A DNA stretch of 64,000 bases from Microcoleus sp. AS-A8 (GCA_039962225.1 JAMPKV010000022.1:1-64000), one strand, 5' to 3'; shown: positions 1 to 9,368, numbered from the stretch's first letter. Numbers and translations are program-made. Notes: generated by a model not told the origin, from the letters alone.

Positions 1-165
1 ATCGACTCTCAAGGTCGCGTGATTGGCACCTGGGCTGATGTACTCAACCGCGCTAACTTGGGATTTGAAGTAATGCACGAGCGTAACGCTCACAACTTCC
101 CCCTCGACTTGGCCGCTGGTGTTGCTGCTCCTGTGGCTCTGACCGCTCCGGTTATCAACGGCTAA
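1..165 (+). CDS. psbA: Photosystem II D1 protein, C-terminal end (partial)
   Basis: The window opens inside this gene. The reading frame from base 1 gives the last 54 residues of D1, ending with the Mn-cluster region ([10 protein letters not shown]) and then a 16-residue tail ending APVING. In this family the C-terminal processing protease CtpA cuts after the Ala of DLA to give the mature protein, whose terminal carboxylate ligates the oxygen-evolving cluster. The tail seen here fits that cleavable extension. The gene is followed by a good hairpin terminator, so it looks like a monocistronic psbA. Which D1 isoform it is cannot be told from this end. Identification is very secure. Confidence 0.97.
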   Translation: MDSQGRVIGTWADVLNRANLGFEVMHERNAHNFPLDLAAGVAAPVALTAPVING

Positions 166-189
166 GAACTAGCTTAAGGCTGAATCGAA

Positions 190-220
190 AGCGCCCTCAA
201 CAAGGGGGCGCTTTTTATTT
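190..220 (+). terminator. Rho-independent terminator of psbA
   Basis: The arms AGCGCCC (190-196) and GGGCGCT (206-212) are perfectly complementary and are followed by a T-rich run. They begin 25 bases after the psbA stop. Confidence 0.9.
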
Positions 221-256
221 TGGATTAAGTTGGATTAAAAGTTCTAGGAAGATGTC

Positions 257-1066
257 ATGGCTTACTCAATCCAAGAGATGGATGCAACGGCTTTTGTTAA
301 AGTCCGTGGCTCAACAGATTCCCAACAAATGTTTCTGACTTGGAGAGGTTCAATTTACTCCTTTGCTCCCGATGAGCCACAAAAGCATCTGTTTAACATC
401 GTAGGAATGAGTGTGGGACGATTTATTGATAATCAGGATGGTAGCTGGTATCTCACCTCAAGGGAATTATCTTATTATCTCGATCCAATAACTGATCGTC
501 CTCTCCGGACTTGGGAAAATCCCTGGACAGGAGAACGGCTAACAGTGATTCATGTTGCCAATAAATTGGTTCAACGTTTCATTCAAGGACGATTACAAGT
601 TGGAGTAAATGGTGATACTGCTACGGTGTTTTTTAATTTGTTTTCTAATTATCCAAATCCTTTAAAGGATGAAAAATTTTTGGCTTACAGTCCCAATCCT
701 AACTATCAATCCGTCGAACTGTTTAAATTTACAGCGGCAACGGATGAGCTTCTCGATCCAGAGAAATCTTCAGCTTCTCAAGTCATGCTTTCTTGGGATA
801 GGGTTGGGCCTTGGCTTCCCTGGATGAAAATGGGAAATAAAGGGGGCCATCTTATCTATAGCGCTTTTGGAAACAAAGCCGACAGCTTTTCTGATTTACC
901 CGAATTGCTTCAGGACGAAATTAACTCTCGCCTGCCTTTGTATAGAAATGCTCCTCATGCAAAATTAGACCAAGAAGATATGACTTCTTGGATGTATTTT
1001 CAACGGCATTTTGAGGCTTATCTTCGTGGGGATGTTTTTCCGCTGCCAGAGGCAGAGGATGAGTAA
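257..1066 (+). CDS. DUF1838 family protein
   Basis: This is a 269-residue soluble protein with no signal peptide or membrane segment. The beta-rich sequence with a WYLTSRELSYYLDP and ENPWTGE block, and a C-terminal DMTSWMYFQRHFEAYL segment, resembles the DUF1838 family found in cyanobacteria and proteobacteria. Its biochemical role is unknown. The ATG is preceded by AGGAAG about 7 bases upstream, supporting this start. It stands alone between psbA (same strand, separated by a terminator) and dxr (convergent). No catalytic motif could be identified. The family assignment is from memory and is fairly but not fully certain. Confidence 0.7.
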   Translation: MAYSIQEMDATAFVKVRGSTDSQQMFLTWRGSIYSFAPDEPQKHLFNIVGMSVGRFIDNQDGSWYLTSRELSYYLDPITDRPLRTWENPWTGERLTVIHVANKLVQRFIQGRLQVGVNGDTATVFFNLFSNYPNPLKDEKFLAYSPNPNYQSVELFKFTAATDELLDPEKSSASQVMLSWDRVGPWLPWMKMGNKGGHLIYSAFGNKADSFSDLPELLQDEINSRLPLYRNAPHAKLDQEDMTSWMYFQRHFEAYLRGDVFPLPEAEDE

Positions 1067-1106
1067 TTTGTCCGTTTAGGGTATGCTCGTTAGTCTGTTT
1101 TTAATT

Positions 1107-1133
1107 AACTACAGAGGAACAGAGAGCGTAGAG
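1107..1133. repeat. Short CACAGAG-type dispersed repeat, copy 1
   Basis: This AACTACAGAGGAACAGAG segment resembles two others in the window (11254-11280 and 26472-26500). All three are intergenic. Similar purine-rich, CAGAG-containing intergenic repeats are common in filamentous cyanobacteria. Confidence 0.5.
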
Positions 1134-1194
1134 ATAGAGAAGGGGAGAGAGGTGGCTTTTTTCGCTTCCACGGCAGCTTGCAGACAGATTCTAA

Positions 1195-2406
1195 CTAGGT
1201 TTGGGCTGTAGAGGCTAGGGAAATCAAACGATTACCTTGACTCAGCAATTTATGAGCTGCCAAAACTTCTTGTCTGGCCCATTGATCGGCTGCAATAATG
1301 TCTTCTAAAGACGGATTCTGGCAGTTATCCGCTTGGTGGCGATCGCACACGTATTCAATACAACGGGCAATATCCAAATATCCAATTTTTTCATCTAAAA
1401 AGAGCGCCACGGCCTGCTCATTTGCTGCATTTAACACCGCAGGCATGGAACCCCCGGCACGACCAGCGGCATAAGCTAACTGCATACAGGGATACTTTTG
1501 ATGGTCGGGTTCTCTAAAGGTGAGACTGCCAGCTTTTACTAAATCGAGTTGTTCCCAATCAGTGTAAATGCGATCAGGCCAGGATAGGGCATAAAGAAGG
1601 GGTAAGCGCATATCAGGCCATCCCAATTGGGCTAAGACTGAGGTATCTTGTAGTTCAATCAGAGAGTGAATGATGCTTTGGGGATGGATAACGATGTCGA
1701 TGCGATCATAGTCCATGCCAAAGAGGAAGTGAGCTTCAATGACTTCTAACCCTTTATTCATCAGGGTAGCAGAGTCGATTGTAATCTTGCGACCCATTGA
1801 CCAGTTGGGATGCTTGAGGGCATCTGTCACTTTGGCTTCTGGTAACTTTTCTACAGGCCAATCTCGGAACGCGCCCCCAGATGCTGTCAACAGAATTCGG
1901 CGTAAGCCGTCTTTGGGTACGCCTTGAAGGCATTGGAAGATTGCAGAATGCTCTGAGTCAGCCGGTAGCAGCTTGACGCCATGTTTTTTAATTAACGGCA
2001 GTACGACTGGGCCACCGGCAATTAGGGTTTCTTTATTGGCAAGAGCAATATCTTTACCCGCTTCAATGGCAGCAATGGTCGGTAATAACCCAGCACAGCC
2101 GACAATACCTGTAACAACGATATCTGCATCGCCGTAACGGGCGACTTCCGCCACCCCAGCTTCACCTGCTAGCAAGATGGGTTGGGGGTCGAGGTCTTTT
2201 ATCGCCTCTTTGAGTTCTGGTAATTTCTCTTCGACACAGATGGCGACAATTTCTGGTCGAAACTGCCGAATCTGAGACGCTAACATCTCTACATTACGCC
2301 CTGCTGCCAATCCCACAATCCGGAATTGGTCGGGGTACTGAGTCACAATATCTAAGGTTTGAGTGCCAATGGAGCCGGTTGAACCGAGAAGATTAATTGC
2401 TTTCAC
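1195..2406 (-). CDS. dxr: 1-deoxy-D-xylulose 5-phosphate reductoisomerase
   Basis: This enzyme catalyses the NADPH-dependent rearrangement and reduction of DXP to 2-C-methyl-D-erythritol 4-phosphate, the committed step of the MEP isoprenoid pathway that supplies carotenoids, phytol and quinone side chains. The N-terminal dinucleotide-binding motif GSTGSIG lies at residues 8-14. The ANKET block and the metal/substrate site [11 protein letters not shown] are present, as are SGGAFRD and the NPNW-like [28 protein letters not shown] stretch (quoted here only as a landmark region, roughly residues 198-225). At 403 residues it has the usual family length. It is transcribed toward the convergent DUF1838 gene. 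Assignment is secure. Confidence 0.97.
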   Translation of the reverse strand: MKAINLLGSTGSIGTQTLDIVTQYPDQFRIVGLAAGRNVEMLASQIRQFRPEIVAICVEEKLPELKEAIKDLDPQPILLAGEAGVAEVARYGDADIVVTGIVGCAGLLPTIAAIEAGKDIALANKETLIAGGPVVLPLIKKHGVKLLPADSEHSAIFQCLQGVPKDGLRRILLTASGGAFRDWPVEKLPEAKVTDALKHPNWSMGRKITIDSATLMNKGLEVIEAHFLFGMDYDRIDIVIHPQSIIHSLIELQDTSVLAQLGWPDMRLPLLYALSWPDRIYTDWEQLDLVKAGSLTFREPDHQKYPCMQLAYAAGRAGGSMPAVLNAANEQAVALFLDEKIGYLDIARCIEYVCDRHQADNCQNPSLEDIIAADQWARQEVLAAHKLLSQGNRLISLASTAQT

Positions 2407-2489
2407 AATACTTTAAGAATTACGCCCCTTTTTAATATAAGGTGCTTTGGGCTACTGCTTTGCTGCCTTATATAGGAAATATTTAAGGA

Positions 2490-2939
2490 TTAGACGTTTG
2501 GATGCTTCGGCCCATGCGCTAAAATCCAGTTTGCATAGCGGCGGACATACTCACGCTCGTCGGTCAGGCTCTTTTGTGCCGCCTCAAAAAGGCTTGGCGA
2601 GTCAAGAAACAGAGCCAGCCGCAACTGATCTTTAAACTGCTGAGCAAAGTCACCCGTGTGAAGGCGGTCTATGACGTAGCGAACGAGTCGAACACGCTGC
2701 TGTGGGGTAAGCGTGCAGTGCTTGAGACGGCGGCACATTAAAGCACGCGCACGACCGTGCCCAACGCCTTTGGTGTTGGATTCGATGAACTTAATGCAAG
2801 ACTCTACTGCATCAGGGTCGTTGAGGCCAAGTCTATCGGCAAGATTAACAAAATATGTGTGTATCGCAGAGTTAACCTTGCGGTAGTCATGGCATCGAGC
2901 AGGGGCAGTAAAGTAGCTGTAACTTAGATGTTGCACCAT
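2490..2939 (-). CDS. Conserved hypothetical protein, 149 residues
   Basis: I do not recognise this protein. It is a basic, mostly helical, soluble 149-residue sequence with three internal cysteines and no signal peptide, membrane span or known catalytic motif. The ATG used sits 7 bases downstream of the T-tract of the terminator that closes the preceding 63-residue gene. No clear Shine-Dalgarno is visible, so the start, and even expression from its own promoter, is uncertain. Codon use looks coding throughout (HGRARALMCRRLKHC, REYVRRYANWIL), and a competing plus-strand reading frame is much shorter. It lies at the edge of the NB-ARC island but nothing visible ties it to that system. Confidence 0.6.
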   Translation of the reverse strand: MVQHLSYSYFTAPARCHDYRKVNSAIHTYFVNLADRLGLNDPDAVESCIKFIESNTKGVGHGRARALMCRRLKHCTLTPQQRVRLVRYVIDRLHTGDFAQQFKDQLRLALFLDSPSLFEAAQKSLTDEREYVRRYANWILAHGPKHPNV

Positions 2940-2946
2940 TCACCAT

Positions 2947-2980
2947 AAAAAAATCGCACCTCCTTAAACTGGAGATGCGA
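2947..2980 (-). terminator. Rho-independent terminator of the 63-residue gene
   Basis: On the minus strand TCGCATCTCC (2980-2971) pairs with GGAGGTGCGA (2963-2954), with one G-U pair that would be a mismatch on the plus strand. It is followed by seven T (2953-2947). This orients the terminator to the gene at 3003-3194. Confidence 0.88.
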
Positions 2981-3002
2981 CTAATTCTAAAGTTTAAAAG
3001 TC

Positions 3003-3194
3003 TTACTTGCGTCCCTTGTGTTGCCCTATAACCTGAATCAGTAGGGCTACTGAGCGAATCAGGACTGCGATCGCCAAGAGAGTTTCAGGTACACTGCTTC
3101 CTGTAGGCTGTGGGGGCAAGCTTTGCTCAACATGAGTTGGTACAGCAATAATTGGTTCGTTGGTCTGGACTGTTTGCTGAGTTTCAGATTCCAT
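3003..3194 (-). CDS. Small single-span membrane protein, 63 residues
   Basis: This protein has a polar, proline-rich N-terminal half (residues 1-34), one hydrophobic helix at about residues 36-57 (ETLLAIAVLIRSVALLIQVIG), and a basic tail HKGRK. A clear GAGGAG Shine-Dalgarno lies about 9 bases before the ATG, and a strong terminator follows the stop, so the gene is very probably real despite its size. I know no family for it. It is divergent from the HTH/NB-ARC gene, and a perfect 12-bp palindrome sits between them. A membrane-acting effector or immunity partner of that ATPase is possible but is purely inference. Confidence 0.72.
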   Translation of the reverse strand: MESETQQTVQTNEPIIAVPTHVEQSLPPQPTGSSVPETLLAIAVLIRSVALLIQVIGQHKGRK

Positions 3195-3242
3195 GATATT
3201 TCTCCTCAGAAAAATTAGGGTTTGGATTGAGGAGAAGCTTTG

Positions 3243-3254
3243 GTTAGCGCTAAC
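3243..3254. promoter_or_regulatory. Perfect 12-bp palindrome, candidate operator
   Basis: GTTAGCGCTAAC reads identically on both strands. It lies in the divergent intergenic region, 49 bases from the start of the membrane peptide gene and 126 bases before the preferred start of the HTH/NB-ARC gene. XRE-type HTH proteins usually bind palindromes and autoregulate. That this one is the operator is inference. Confidence 0.4.
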
Positions 3255-3379
3255 TTTGCTTCACATTTTTAGAATCACTTAGCTGAAGGGGTTGCACAGC
3301 CTGACTTTTGCTTCATTTTTGGCACTTTAGAAAAACTGAGTCAAAATTGAAGCTAGTAATTAGCCAAATTGTGGTATGC

Positions 3380-4771
3380 ATGGCTCGTATTAGAGCATCG
3401 GAAGAAGGAATAAAAAGGTTTAAGCAGGCGAGAAATCAGAAGGGATGGAATCAAGATGCTGATTCTTTAACCACTCGAATAGGTATTTCACGCTCAACTG
3501 TGCAGAGGTTTGAGCAAGGAAATCCAATTCGCCAAGACAGCTTTATTGCTCTTTGTAAAGCTGTTGGAATGGAGAACTGGGAAGCGATTGTTGGCAACAG
3601 CCCAACCCAGGCTTCATACATTGAGTTTGTAGCCTATGACGATGCGTGGGTTGGGCGAGAAACTCTGATTCAACAGTTGAGCGATCGCGTCCACTCTTCC
3701 TGTCGTGTCTTACTATTGGTTGGCATTACAGGTATTGGTAAAACGGCTTTGGCTGAACGTGTCGTAGAGGAATTGCGAGGAGATTGGAGGGAACACAGGG
3801 ATAATTTTGAAGATGAGAATAAAGCTTCAGATTTTGCTAGTGTGGCGCTGCAATGGCTGGAGAAGTGGGGAGAAACTGTTCCGAATGAGGAGCGAAAACC
3901 AGAGCAATTGTTGCGGCGCTTAGTTAAACGCTTGCGGGAAAATCGGTATTTAATCCTCATGGATTCTCTGGAGTACCTATTGACAGGGAATGAAGAGGAT
4001 GGCTGGGGTGATTTTGCCGATGAGTGGTGGGGTAAGTTTTTTGTAAGTTTCTTTGCAGAACCATCTTGTCAAAGTCGGTTCATTCTTACCTCTCAGGATT
4101 TGCCAACTAAGTTTGAGACAGCAGAATGCGATCGCTACAAAAATATCTGGTATTGCCAACTTTTGAAAGGATTAGAAATACCTGCTCAGGTAGCGTTATT
4201 TCAAAAAGCTGAACTAGATGGCGATTTGGAATTACCACATAGTCCCCTGCGAGTGATTGGGGAAGTTTATGACGGGCATCCTTTAGCCTTGCGGACAATC
4301 GCCGGAGAAATTAAGGGTTCTTATGGTGGCAAAGTCAGGGCTTACTGGAAAGAGAATAGTCGTTACATTGAAGAGGTAAAAGAGGCTATTGACGAAGCTC
4401 GTAACCAAGGAATAGTTAAAGGAGATGAGGATAGGTGGCAGTTAGCATCATACACCAAAGTTTTGCGAAGGAAAGTCGAAGAACGGATAGAGAAGACATT
4501 TGAACGGTTAAGAAATGATGTGTATGATGCCTATGTTTTGCTTTGCACTGCATCAATCTATTGCTGCGAAGTCAAAGAAAAGTGGTGGCTGATTAATTTA
4601 GAAGACGAGGGTTACACTGAGGAGCAACAAAAGGCTGCAATGGAAACTCTACGGGAACGATATTTAGTTGAAGATGGAGGAATTGACGATGAAGATAATC
4701 GGTTGGTGGGACAACATAATTTGATTCGCAGTGTTGCGATCGCTCACCGATTAATGCTACCAGAAAACTGA
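3380..4771 (+). CDS. XRE-type HTH / NB-ARC (STAND) ATPase
   Basis: The frame is open from 3308, but the ATG at 3380 (MARIRASEEG) is preferred because cyanobacterial relatives begin with this type of sequence. The product is 463 residues: an XRE-like helix-turn-helix at about 5-70; an NB-ARC nucleotide-binding module with Walker A GITGIGKTA (about 115-123), Walker B YLILMDSLEYL (about 190-200), the sensor-like RFILTSQD and the GHPLAL motif (about 299-304); then a helical region. There is no fused C-terminal repeat sensor. Instead a TPR gene follows 15 bp downstream, so the pair looks like a split STAND switch. STAND ATPases of this type act in regulation or antiviral defence. The specific role here is unknown. 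Confidence 0.85.
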   Translation: MARIRASEEGIKRFKQARNQKGWNQDADSLTTRIGISRSTVQRFEQGNPIRQDSFIALCKAVGMENWEAIVGNSPTQASYIEFVAYDDAWVGRETLIQQLSDRVHSSCRVLLLVGITGIGKTALAERVVEELRGDWREHRDNFEDENKASDFASVALQWLEKWGETVPNEERKPEQLLRRLVKRLRENRYLILMDSLEYLLTGNEEDGWGDFADEWWGKFFVSFFAEPSCQSRFILTSQDLPTKFETAECDRYKNIWYCQLLKGLEIPAQVALFQKAELDGDLELPHSPLRVIGEVYDGHPLALRTIAGEIKGSYGGKVRAYWKENSRYIEEVKEAIDEARNQGIVKGDEDRWQLASYTKVLRRKVEERIEKTFERLRNDVYDAYVLLCTASIYCCEVKEKWWLINLEDEGYTEEQQKAAMETLRERYLVEDGGIDDEDNRLVGQHNLIRSVAIAHRLMLPEN

Positions 4772-4786
4772 ACGAAGAACTCCATC

Positions 4787-5947
4787 ATGACAAATAACTT
4801 GACACCATCGGGTGAGTCAGTTTTGGAACAGTTAGGTATCAATCCTAATAATCTCCGTGCCGATTTTCCAACTCGCGAACAGCGTCTTCAGTACAGAGCA
4901 GTTGTACAGTGGCTCACAGATTATCAACCCAAGTTAGATGCTACTAATTTAGAGAAAGTAAAGGGGCCTTTGGAAGCATTTCACCACCTTAGTGAAGTAG
5001 AAGCTTGGGAAAAAGCTAGTAAAATCCTTGGCATTTACCTCGATACGCCTACTAATGAACAATTACATGAGCAATTAGGGACTTGGGGCTACTATCATGA
5101 ACGAATTGACCTGTACAGCAGACTTTTAGGCAAGTTGAGTCCAAGGCCAAATGCTATAACGCTGAGTGGTTTGGGTAATACTTACCACGCTCTCGGAGCC
5201 TATGAGCAAGCTATTGAATACCATCAACAGTGTTTGACCATTGTACGAGAAATTGGTAATCGCCTAGGAGAAGGGAATACGCTGGGTGATCTGGGCCGTC
5301 CCTACTGTGCTTTGGGAAAATATGATCAAGCTCGTGAGTACTATCAGCAGCACTTAGTAATAACTAGGGAGATCGGCGATCAGCGAGGGGAAATGAATGT
5401 CCTAAACGATCTAGGTAATGTCTTTTATTTCCAAGGAGAGTACACTCAAGCCATTGAGTACTTTCAAAAGAGTTTAGCCCTCACCCAAGAAATTGGTACT
5501 CGCCAATGTGAAGCAGTGGCACTGGGAAATTTGGGGAATGCCTACAGCTTTGCAGAAAGGTATGAACAAGCAATGGAGCATTATGAGCAATGCTTGAATA
5601 TTGTGAGAGAAATTAGCTTTCGGGTCGGCGAAGTAAGGGCGCTATGCGGTTTAGGTGGTGTTTATATATCTAAAGAAGACTATAACCAAGCGATTGAATA
5701 CTTGCAAAATAGTTTGATCATTGCACGAGAAATTGGTGATAGCCGAGGGGAAGGAGCGGCGTTAGAAAGTTTAGGTAGTACCTACCGTTCTTTACAAGAA
5801 TATAATCTTGCAATGAACTATTATCAACAGAGTTTAGCTATCGCAAAAAAGATTGGTGACTTCCGAGGTGAAGAAATGGCATCTAGCGACATAGCATGGT
5901 TGTCCATGACAACAGGAGTATTTACAGACACTATCGAAGATTCTTAG
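4787..5947 (+). CDS. Tetratricopeptide-repeat protein, partner of NB-ARC gene
   Basis: This 386-residue protein has a helical N-terminal region (about 1-125), followed by at least six 40-residue TPR units with the signature LGNxYxxLGxYxQAIEYxQQxLxIxREIGDxxGE. The 40-residue spacing (rather than 34) is typical of the sensor domain usually fused to the C-terminus of NB-ARC proteins in cyanobacteria. Here it is separate, 15 bp downstream on the same strand, so it is almost certainly co-transcribed and translationally coupled. The likely role is to bind a ligand or protein and control the ATPase, which is inference. The repeats are similar but not identical in DNA, arguing for old duplication. 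Confidence 0.88.
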   Translation: MTNNLTPSGESVLEQLGINPNNLRADFPTREQRLQYRAVVQWLTDYQPKLDATNLEKVKGPLEAFHHLSEVEAWEKASKILGIYLDTPTNEQLHEQLGTWGYYHERIDLYSRLLGKLSPRPNAITLSGLGNTYHALGAYEQAIEYHQQCLTIVREIGNRLGEGNTLGDLGRPYCALGKYDQAREYYQQHLVITREIGDQRGEMNVLNDLGNVFYFQGEYTQAIEYFQKSLALTQEIGTRQCEAVALGNLGNAYSFAERYEQAMEHYEQCLNIVREISFRVGEVRALCGLGGVYISKEDYNQAIEYLQNSLIIAREIGDSRGEGAALESLGSTYRSLQEYNLAMNYYQQSLAIAKKIGDFRGEEMASSDIAWLSMTTGVFTDTIEDS

Positions 5948-6272
5948 AAAAATTAGTGAGTGAATAAATATCAGAATGAAGTACTACTGCTGATGGGGGG
6001 CTGTGAAGAGACAGCAAAGCGTGATCGCGTACAATCAGCAGCATTTATCCCTCTTATAAGAAACGTTACCGCAGACGAAGCGCTCACACTCTAGCTCTTG
6101 AGTATTGCGATCTCGCCTTATCCTAGGTAAAATACCCCCTGCTTTAAGCTGCCTTTTAGAGGCGGTTATTCTACTCAGCTTGATTTTCGTTTGGTATTAC
6201 CACTATAAAATTATAGCCATTACCGAGATATTATTTTTATATTTTAAACTGGATCGATAACTAACCTAATTT
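5948..6272. other. Intergenic region, 325 bases
   Basis: No gene was found. The last 100 bases are AT-rich and presumably hold the promoter of the cytosine deaminase gene. No convincing terminator or riboswitch was seen. Confidence 0.6.
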
Positions 6273-7520
6273 ATGACACCCATACCTTACGATTTACTTC
6301 TGCGCCGCTGTCGGTTGTTCAACGACGAAGTTGATATAGGAATTAGAGATGGATTAATTGCCGCAATTTCCCCTCAACTCAGCGAACCAGGGAAACTAGA
6401 ACTGGATATACAAGGACAACTGGTGAGTCCACCCTTTGTCGAGTCACATATTCATCTAGATTCCGCGTTAACTTCGGGTGAACCTCGATGGAATCAAAGC
6501 GGAACCTTATTTGAAGGCATTGAAATTTGGCGAGAACGCAAGCAAAGTCTGACGCTGGAAGATGTGAAAAACCGAGCCAAGGAAACCTTAAAGTTGCAAG
6601 CCTCTCAAGGCGTGTTATTTGTTCGCACTCATGCGGATGTTAGTGAATCGACTTTAACCGCGCTTCAGGGCTTGTTAGAAGTGCGAAAAGAAGTCAAAGA
6701 TTGGATAACATTGCAAGTGGTTGCTTTTCCCCAAGAGGGGATTTATGGTCATCCTAAAAATGAGGAGTTACTCGAAGAAGCACTGAGATTAGGTGCGGAT
6801 GTAGTGGGAGGAATTCCTCACTATGAAATGACGCGAGAGGATGGGGTGCGATCGGTACATCGGATTTTTGAATTAGCTGAGCAATATCATCGGCTAATTG
6901 ATATTCATTGTGATGAAATTGACGATGATCAATCGCGCTTTTTGGAAGTTGTGGCGGCTTGTGCAATTCGCACTGGGATGGCGTCGCGAGTCACAGCCAG
7001 CCACACAACGGCTTTTGGTTCTTATAACAATGCTTATGCCAATAAGTTGATGGGATTTTTGCAAAGAGCGCAAATTAATTTCATTGCCAATCCCTTAATT
7101 AATATTACCCTTCAAGGACGGACTGATACGTATCCTAAACGCCGAGGTGTAACGCGTGTCAAAGAATTGTGGCAAGCTGGTTTGAATGTCAGTTTAGGTC
7201 ATGATTGCATCCAAGACCCCTGGTATAGTTTAGGAACGGGAAATATGCTGAATGTAGCCCACATGGCGGTTCACGTTTGCCAGATGACGGGAATGGCTGA
7301 AATTGATGCTTGTTTTGATATGGTGACCGTTCATGGCGCTAAAACCTTGAATTTGCTAGATAGCTATGGAATTGAAGTTGGGAAACCAGCTAATGTGATT
7401 GTCTTAGAGGCTGATAGTCGATACGAGGCGATTCGTCGTCAATCGACTGTTCGTTATGTGATTTCCCAAGGGAAGTTATTAGCTCATACAGAAGCGCCAA
7501 GAACTGAATGGAAAAAATAG
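6273..7520 (+). CDS. codA: Cytosine deaminase / amidohydrolase
   Basis: This amidohydrolase-superfamily enzyme of 415 residues is close to the length of Escherichia coli CodA, which deaminates cytosine to uracil in pyrimidine salvage. Metal-ligand and catalytic motifs are all present: HIH at residues 59-61, HCDE near residue 212, HTT near residue 240 and GHD near residue 310. The distinctive E. coli-type blocks (LVSPPFVESHIHLD, VVGGIPHYE, GMASRVTASHTTAFGSY, VSLGHDCIQDPWYSLG-like) favour CodA over other deaminases, although isocytosine or creatinine-type substrates cannot be excluded. It stands alone, with no codB permease next to it. Location is cytoplasmic. Confidence 0.88.
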   Translation: MTPIPYDLLLRRCRLFNDEVDIGIRDGLIAAISPQLSEPGKLELDIQGQLVSPPFVESHIHLDSALTSGEPRWNQSGTLFEGIEIWRERKQSLTLEDVKNRAKETLKLQASQGVLFVRTHADVSESTLTALQGLLEVRKEVKDWITLQVVAFPQEGIYGHPKNEELLEEALRLGADVVGGIPHYEMTREDGVRSVHRIFELAEQYHRLIDIHCDEIDDDQSRFLEVVAACAIRTGMASRVTASHTTAFGSYNNAYANKLMGFLQRAQINFIANPLINITLQGRTDTYPKRRGVTRVKELWQAGLNVSLGHDCIQDPWYSLGTGNMLNVAHMAVHVCQMTGMAEIDACFDMVTVHGAKTLNLLDSYGIEVGKPANVIVLEADSRYEAIRRQSTVRYVISQGKLLAHTEAPRTEWKK

Positions 7521-7651
7521 AGATGATGGGTGAGAGAGCTATTGGCAATAGACAAGTGGAAATTAATCTGAAAAACTGAATAGTCAACAGCATTCATTGT
7601 TCTTTGATTCTTCATGACCCATTACCCATGCTCCATTACCCCTGAGAGTAT

Positions 7652-8773
7652 TCAAACGGATATGATAAAGTTTTTAGTTTTCCCGGCTGCCTTAGCTTCT
7701 AAGTTAGAAAATAGCTGTTTCATCGCTTGGGTATAGGGCAGCAAAAGACGCATCTGAGCTGGCAACAAGACCTCTTGAATTTCAGCCACTAGCAACGGTA
7801 ACAATTGCTCTACCAGTTCCCAAGTCACATCAATACTGGGAAAAACCATCATACACAGGGGAAGCAGTTCCTCTTCGACTGGCCTCATATTTCCCTCTAA
7901 AGCACACAGCCATAAATATCCTTGGAACATTTCTATGTCTCGGATGCTAGAAGTTCTCACGCCCGCATCGCTGAGTCCTCCGCGACGGCTGCGATGATTA
8001 GGATACAATTGAACCGCTTGGCTGTAGACTCGCTTGGCAATCTCCTGAGAAAGGGGTAACAGTTTCTGAACAAGGGCTAAGATGGGCGAGTTAAGCTCAT
8101 GCTTTGCAGCAGCGGCACAGACTCGTTGCCAGGGAATACAGACTTGCTCTTCGACAAACTTGAAGTAGGGACTTAGCAACAGTTGCTCTGGCATTGTCAG
8201 TCGATTGAGCACTAACTTGGCACTCAAGTGAAACTGCGTACTCATGAAACCAATGGTGCGTCTGTCAGTGGTTGAAAGATGCTTGGATTGAAGTTGCAAT
8301 AATATCGGTTCAATCGCTGTGGCTAAATGTTTTACTTCTAACAGCGATAATCTGGGCATGATTTCGGACTTAAAAACATCAGCCGATAAATCAAGCGTTT
8401 CTCCCTCAGGTATAGCTGAAAGTAAAGCAGGAGGCGTTGATTGTTGCTGGTAAATTTCCAGTACCTTTTGATAAACTTGCGATGCCGCTTTAGCGATTCC
8501 TTGGCTTTCAGTCAAACTGACAACATTAGGAATGTAAGAGAAAATAACATTCGTTTGTATGCCAGCGCACTTACAGTTGATTTCCACCATGCGCTGTAAC
8601 TTAGCAACGGTTTGAACTCGTCCCTGTGGAGAGGCAGCTTCCACCAACTCCGAGGAGGCTAAATAGCCTCTTGAGGAGGAAAATGTTGACAAGTCGGGTA
8701 CATAGCGATCTGCCCAAAGCTTGGCTAAGCGATCAACGGAGGTATTGTTAACAAGCGGGGTGGTTCTCAGCAT
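7652..8773 (-). CDS. Conserved hypothetical protein, 373 residues
   Basis: I do not recognise this protein. It is a largely alpha-helical, leucine-rich soluble sequence without signal peptide or membrane span. A short CKC pair lies near residue 88. There is a polar stretch NHRSRRGGLSDAGVRTSS near residue 265 and a helical end. The sequence looks coding over its whole length, with no competing long frame. It is isolated: cytosine deaminase lies convergent on one side and about 600 gene-free bases lie on the other. No function can be proposed. Confidence 0.75.
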   Translation of the reverse strand: MLRTTPLVNNTSVDRLAKLWADRYVPDLSTFSSSRGYLASSELVEAASPQGRVQTVAKLQRMVEINCKCAGIQTNVIFSYIPNVVSLTESQGIAKAASQVYQKVLEIYQQQSTPPALLSAIPEGETLDLSADVFKSEIMPRLSLLEVKHLATAIEPILLQLQSKHLSTTDRRTIGFMSTQFHLSAKLVLNRLTMPEQLLLSPYFKFVEEQVCIPWQRVCAAAAKHELNSPILALVQKLLPLSQEIAKRVYSQAVQLYPNHRSRRGGLSDAGVRTSSIRDIEMFQGYLWLCALEGNMRPVEEELLPLCMMVFPSIDVTWELVEQLLPLLVAEIQEVLLPAQMRLLLPYTQAMKQLFSNLEAKAAGKTKNFIISV

Positions 8774-9368
8774 TATTGTCTGTGCGAACTGTGTTTAGAC
8801 ATTCGGTAAATAGGATGACCCTGAGGGGTTGGGTACAACCGCAACGGCTTCACCTTATTGGACAAATTCCCTGTAAAAAAAGTCTGCGCGTGGACATGCA
8901 GCAGCAGACGAGTCCCTGAAACTTGTAGAGATGCGTTTAAATCTTTATACAGAGCGTTACAATTAATTTCCAGCTATTCCTGCTGGAGAGAAAAAGTTTG
9001 GGATTTTCAAACCCAATTCATCTTGAACTCAAGTGCAAGACTCTCGATTCAATACACACCAGGAGGAATGCCAATCTATTGCCACCCACTGTCAAGCAGA
9101 GATATCAATCGAAGATTGTTGAAAGCGTTCTCTACAGAAATACAAGAGTAGATAAAGCCTGTAGGGATGCACTTTTTTTCGTACTGTCGTGCTGTCGATC
9201 ATTCCCCATGGTAGATGGGACTCTCCAAAATTTGGCTTAGCCATATTGCGGAATTTAAATCAGCATAATGGCTTAGATTTTGGACAGTTGATAGGGGTTT
9301 GGCTCAGGTTTAATACAAATTTTTGTAGAGACATAATCATATCTTGTGCCCATCCCAATTCAGCGAAT
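8774..9368. other. Intergenic region, 595 bases
   Basis: Open frames here (for example 8858-9151 plus) have no start signals or recognisable sequence and look non-coding. A short hairpin CCAGC...GCTGG is centred near 8977. Nothing else could be supported. Confidence 0.55.

Noticed and set aside
8858-9151. Plus-strand open frame of 97 codons in the gap before the P450 gene
   Set aside because: No Shine-Dalgarno at useful distance, no recognisable sequence, and a second overlapping frame (8998-9240) has equal claim.
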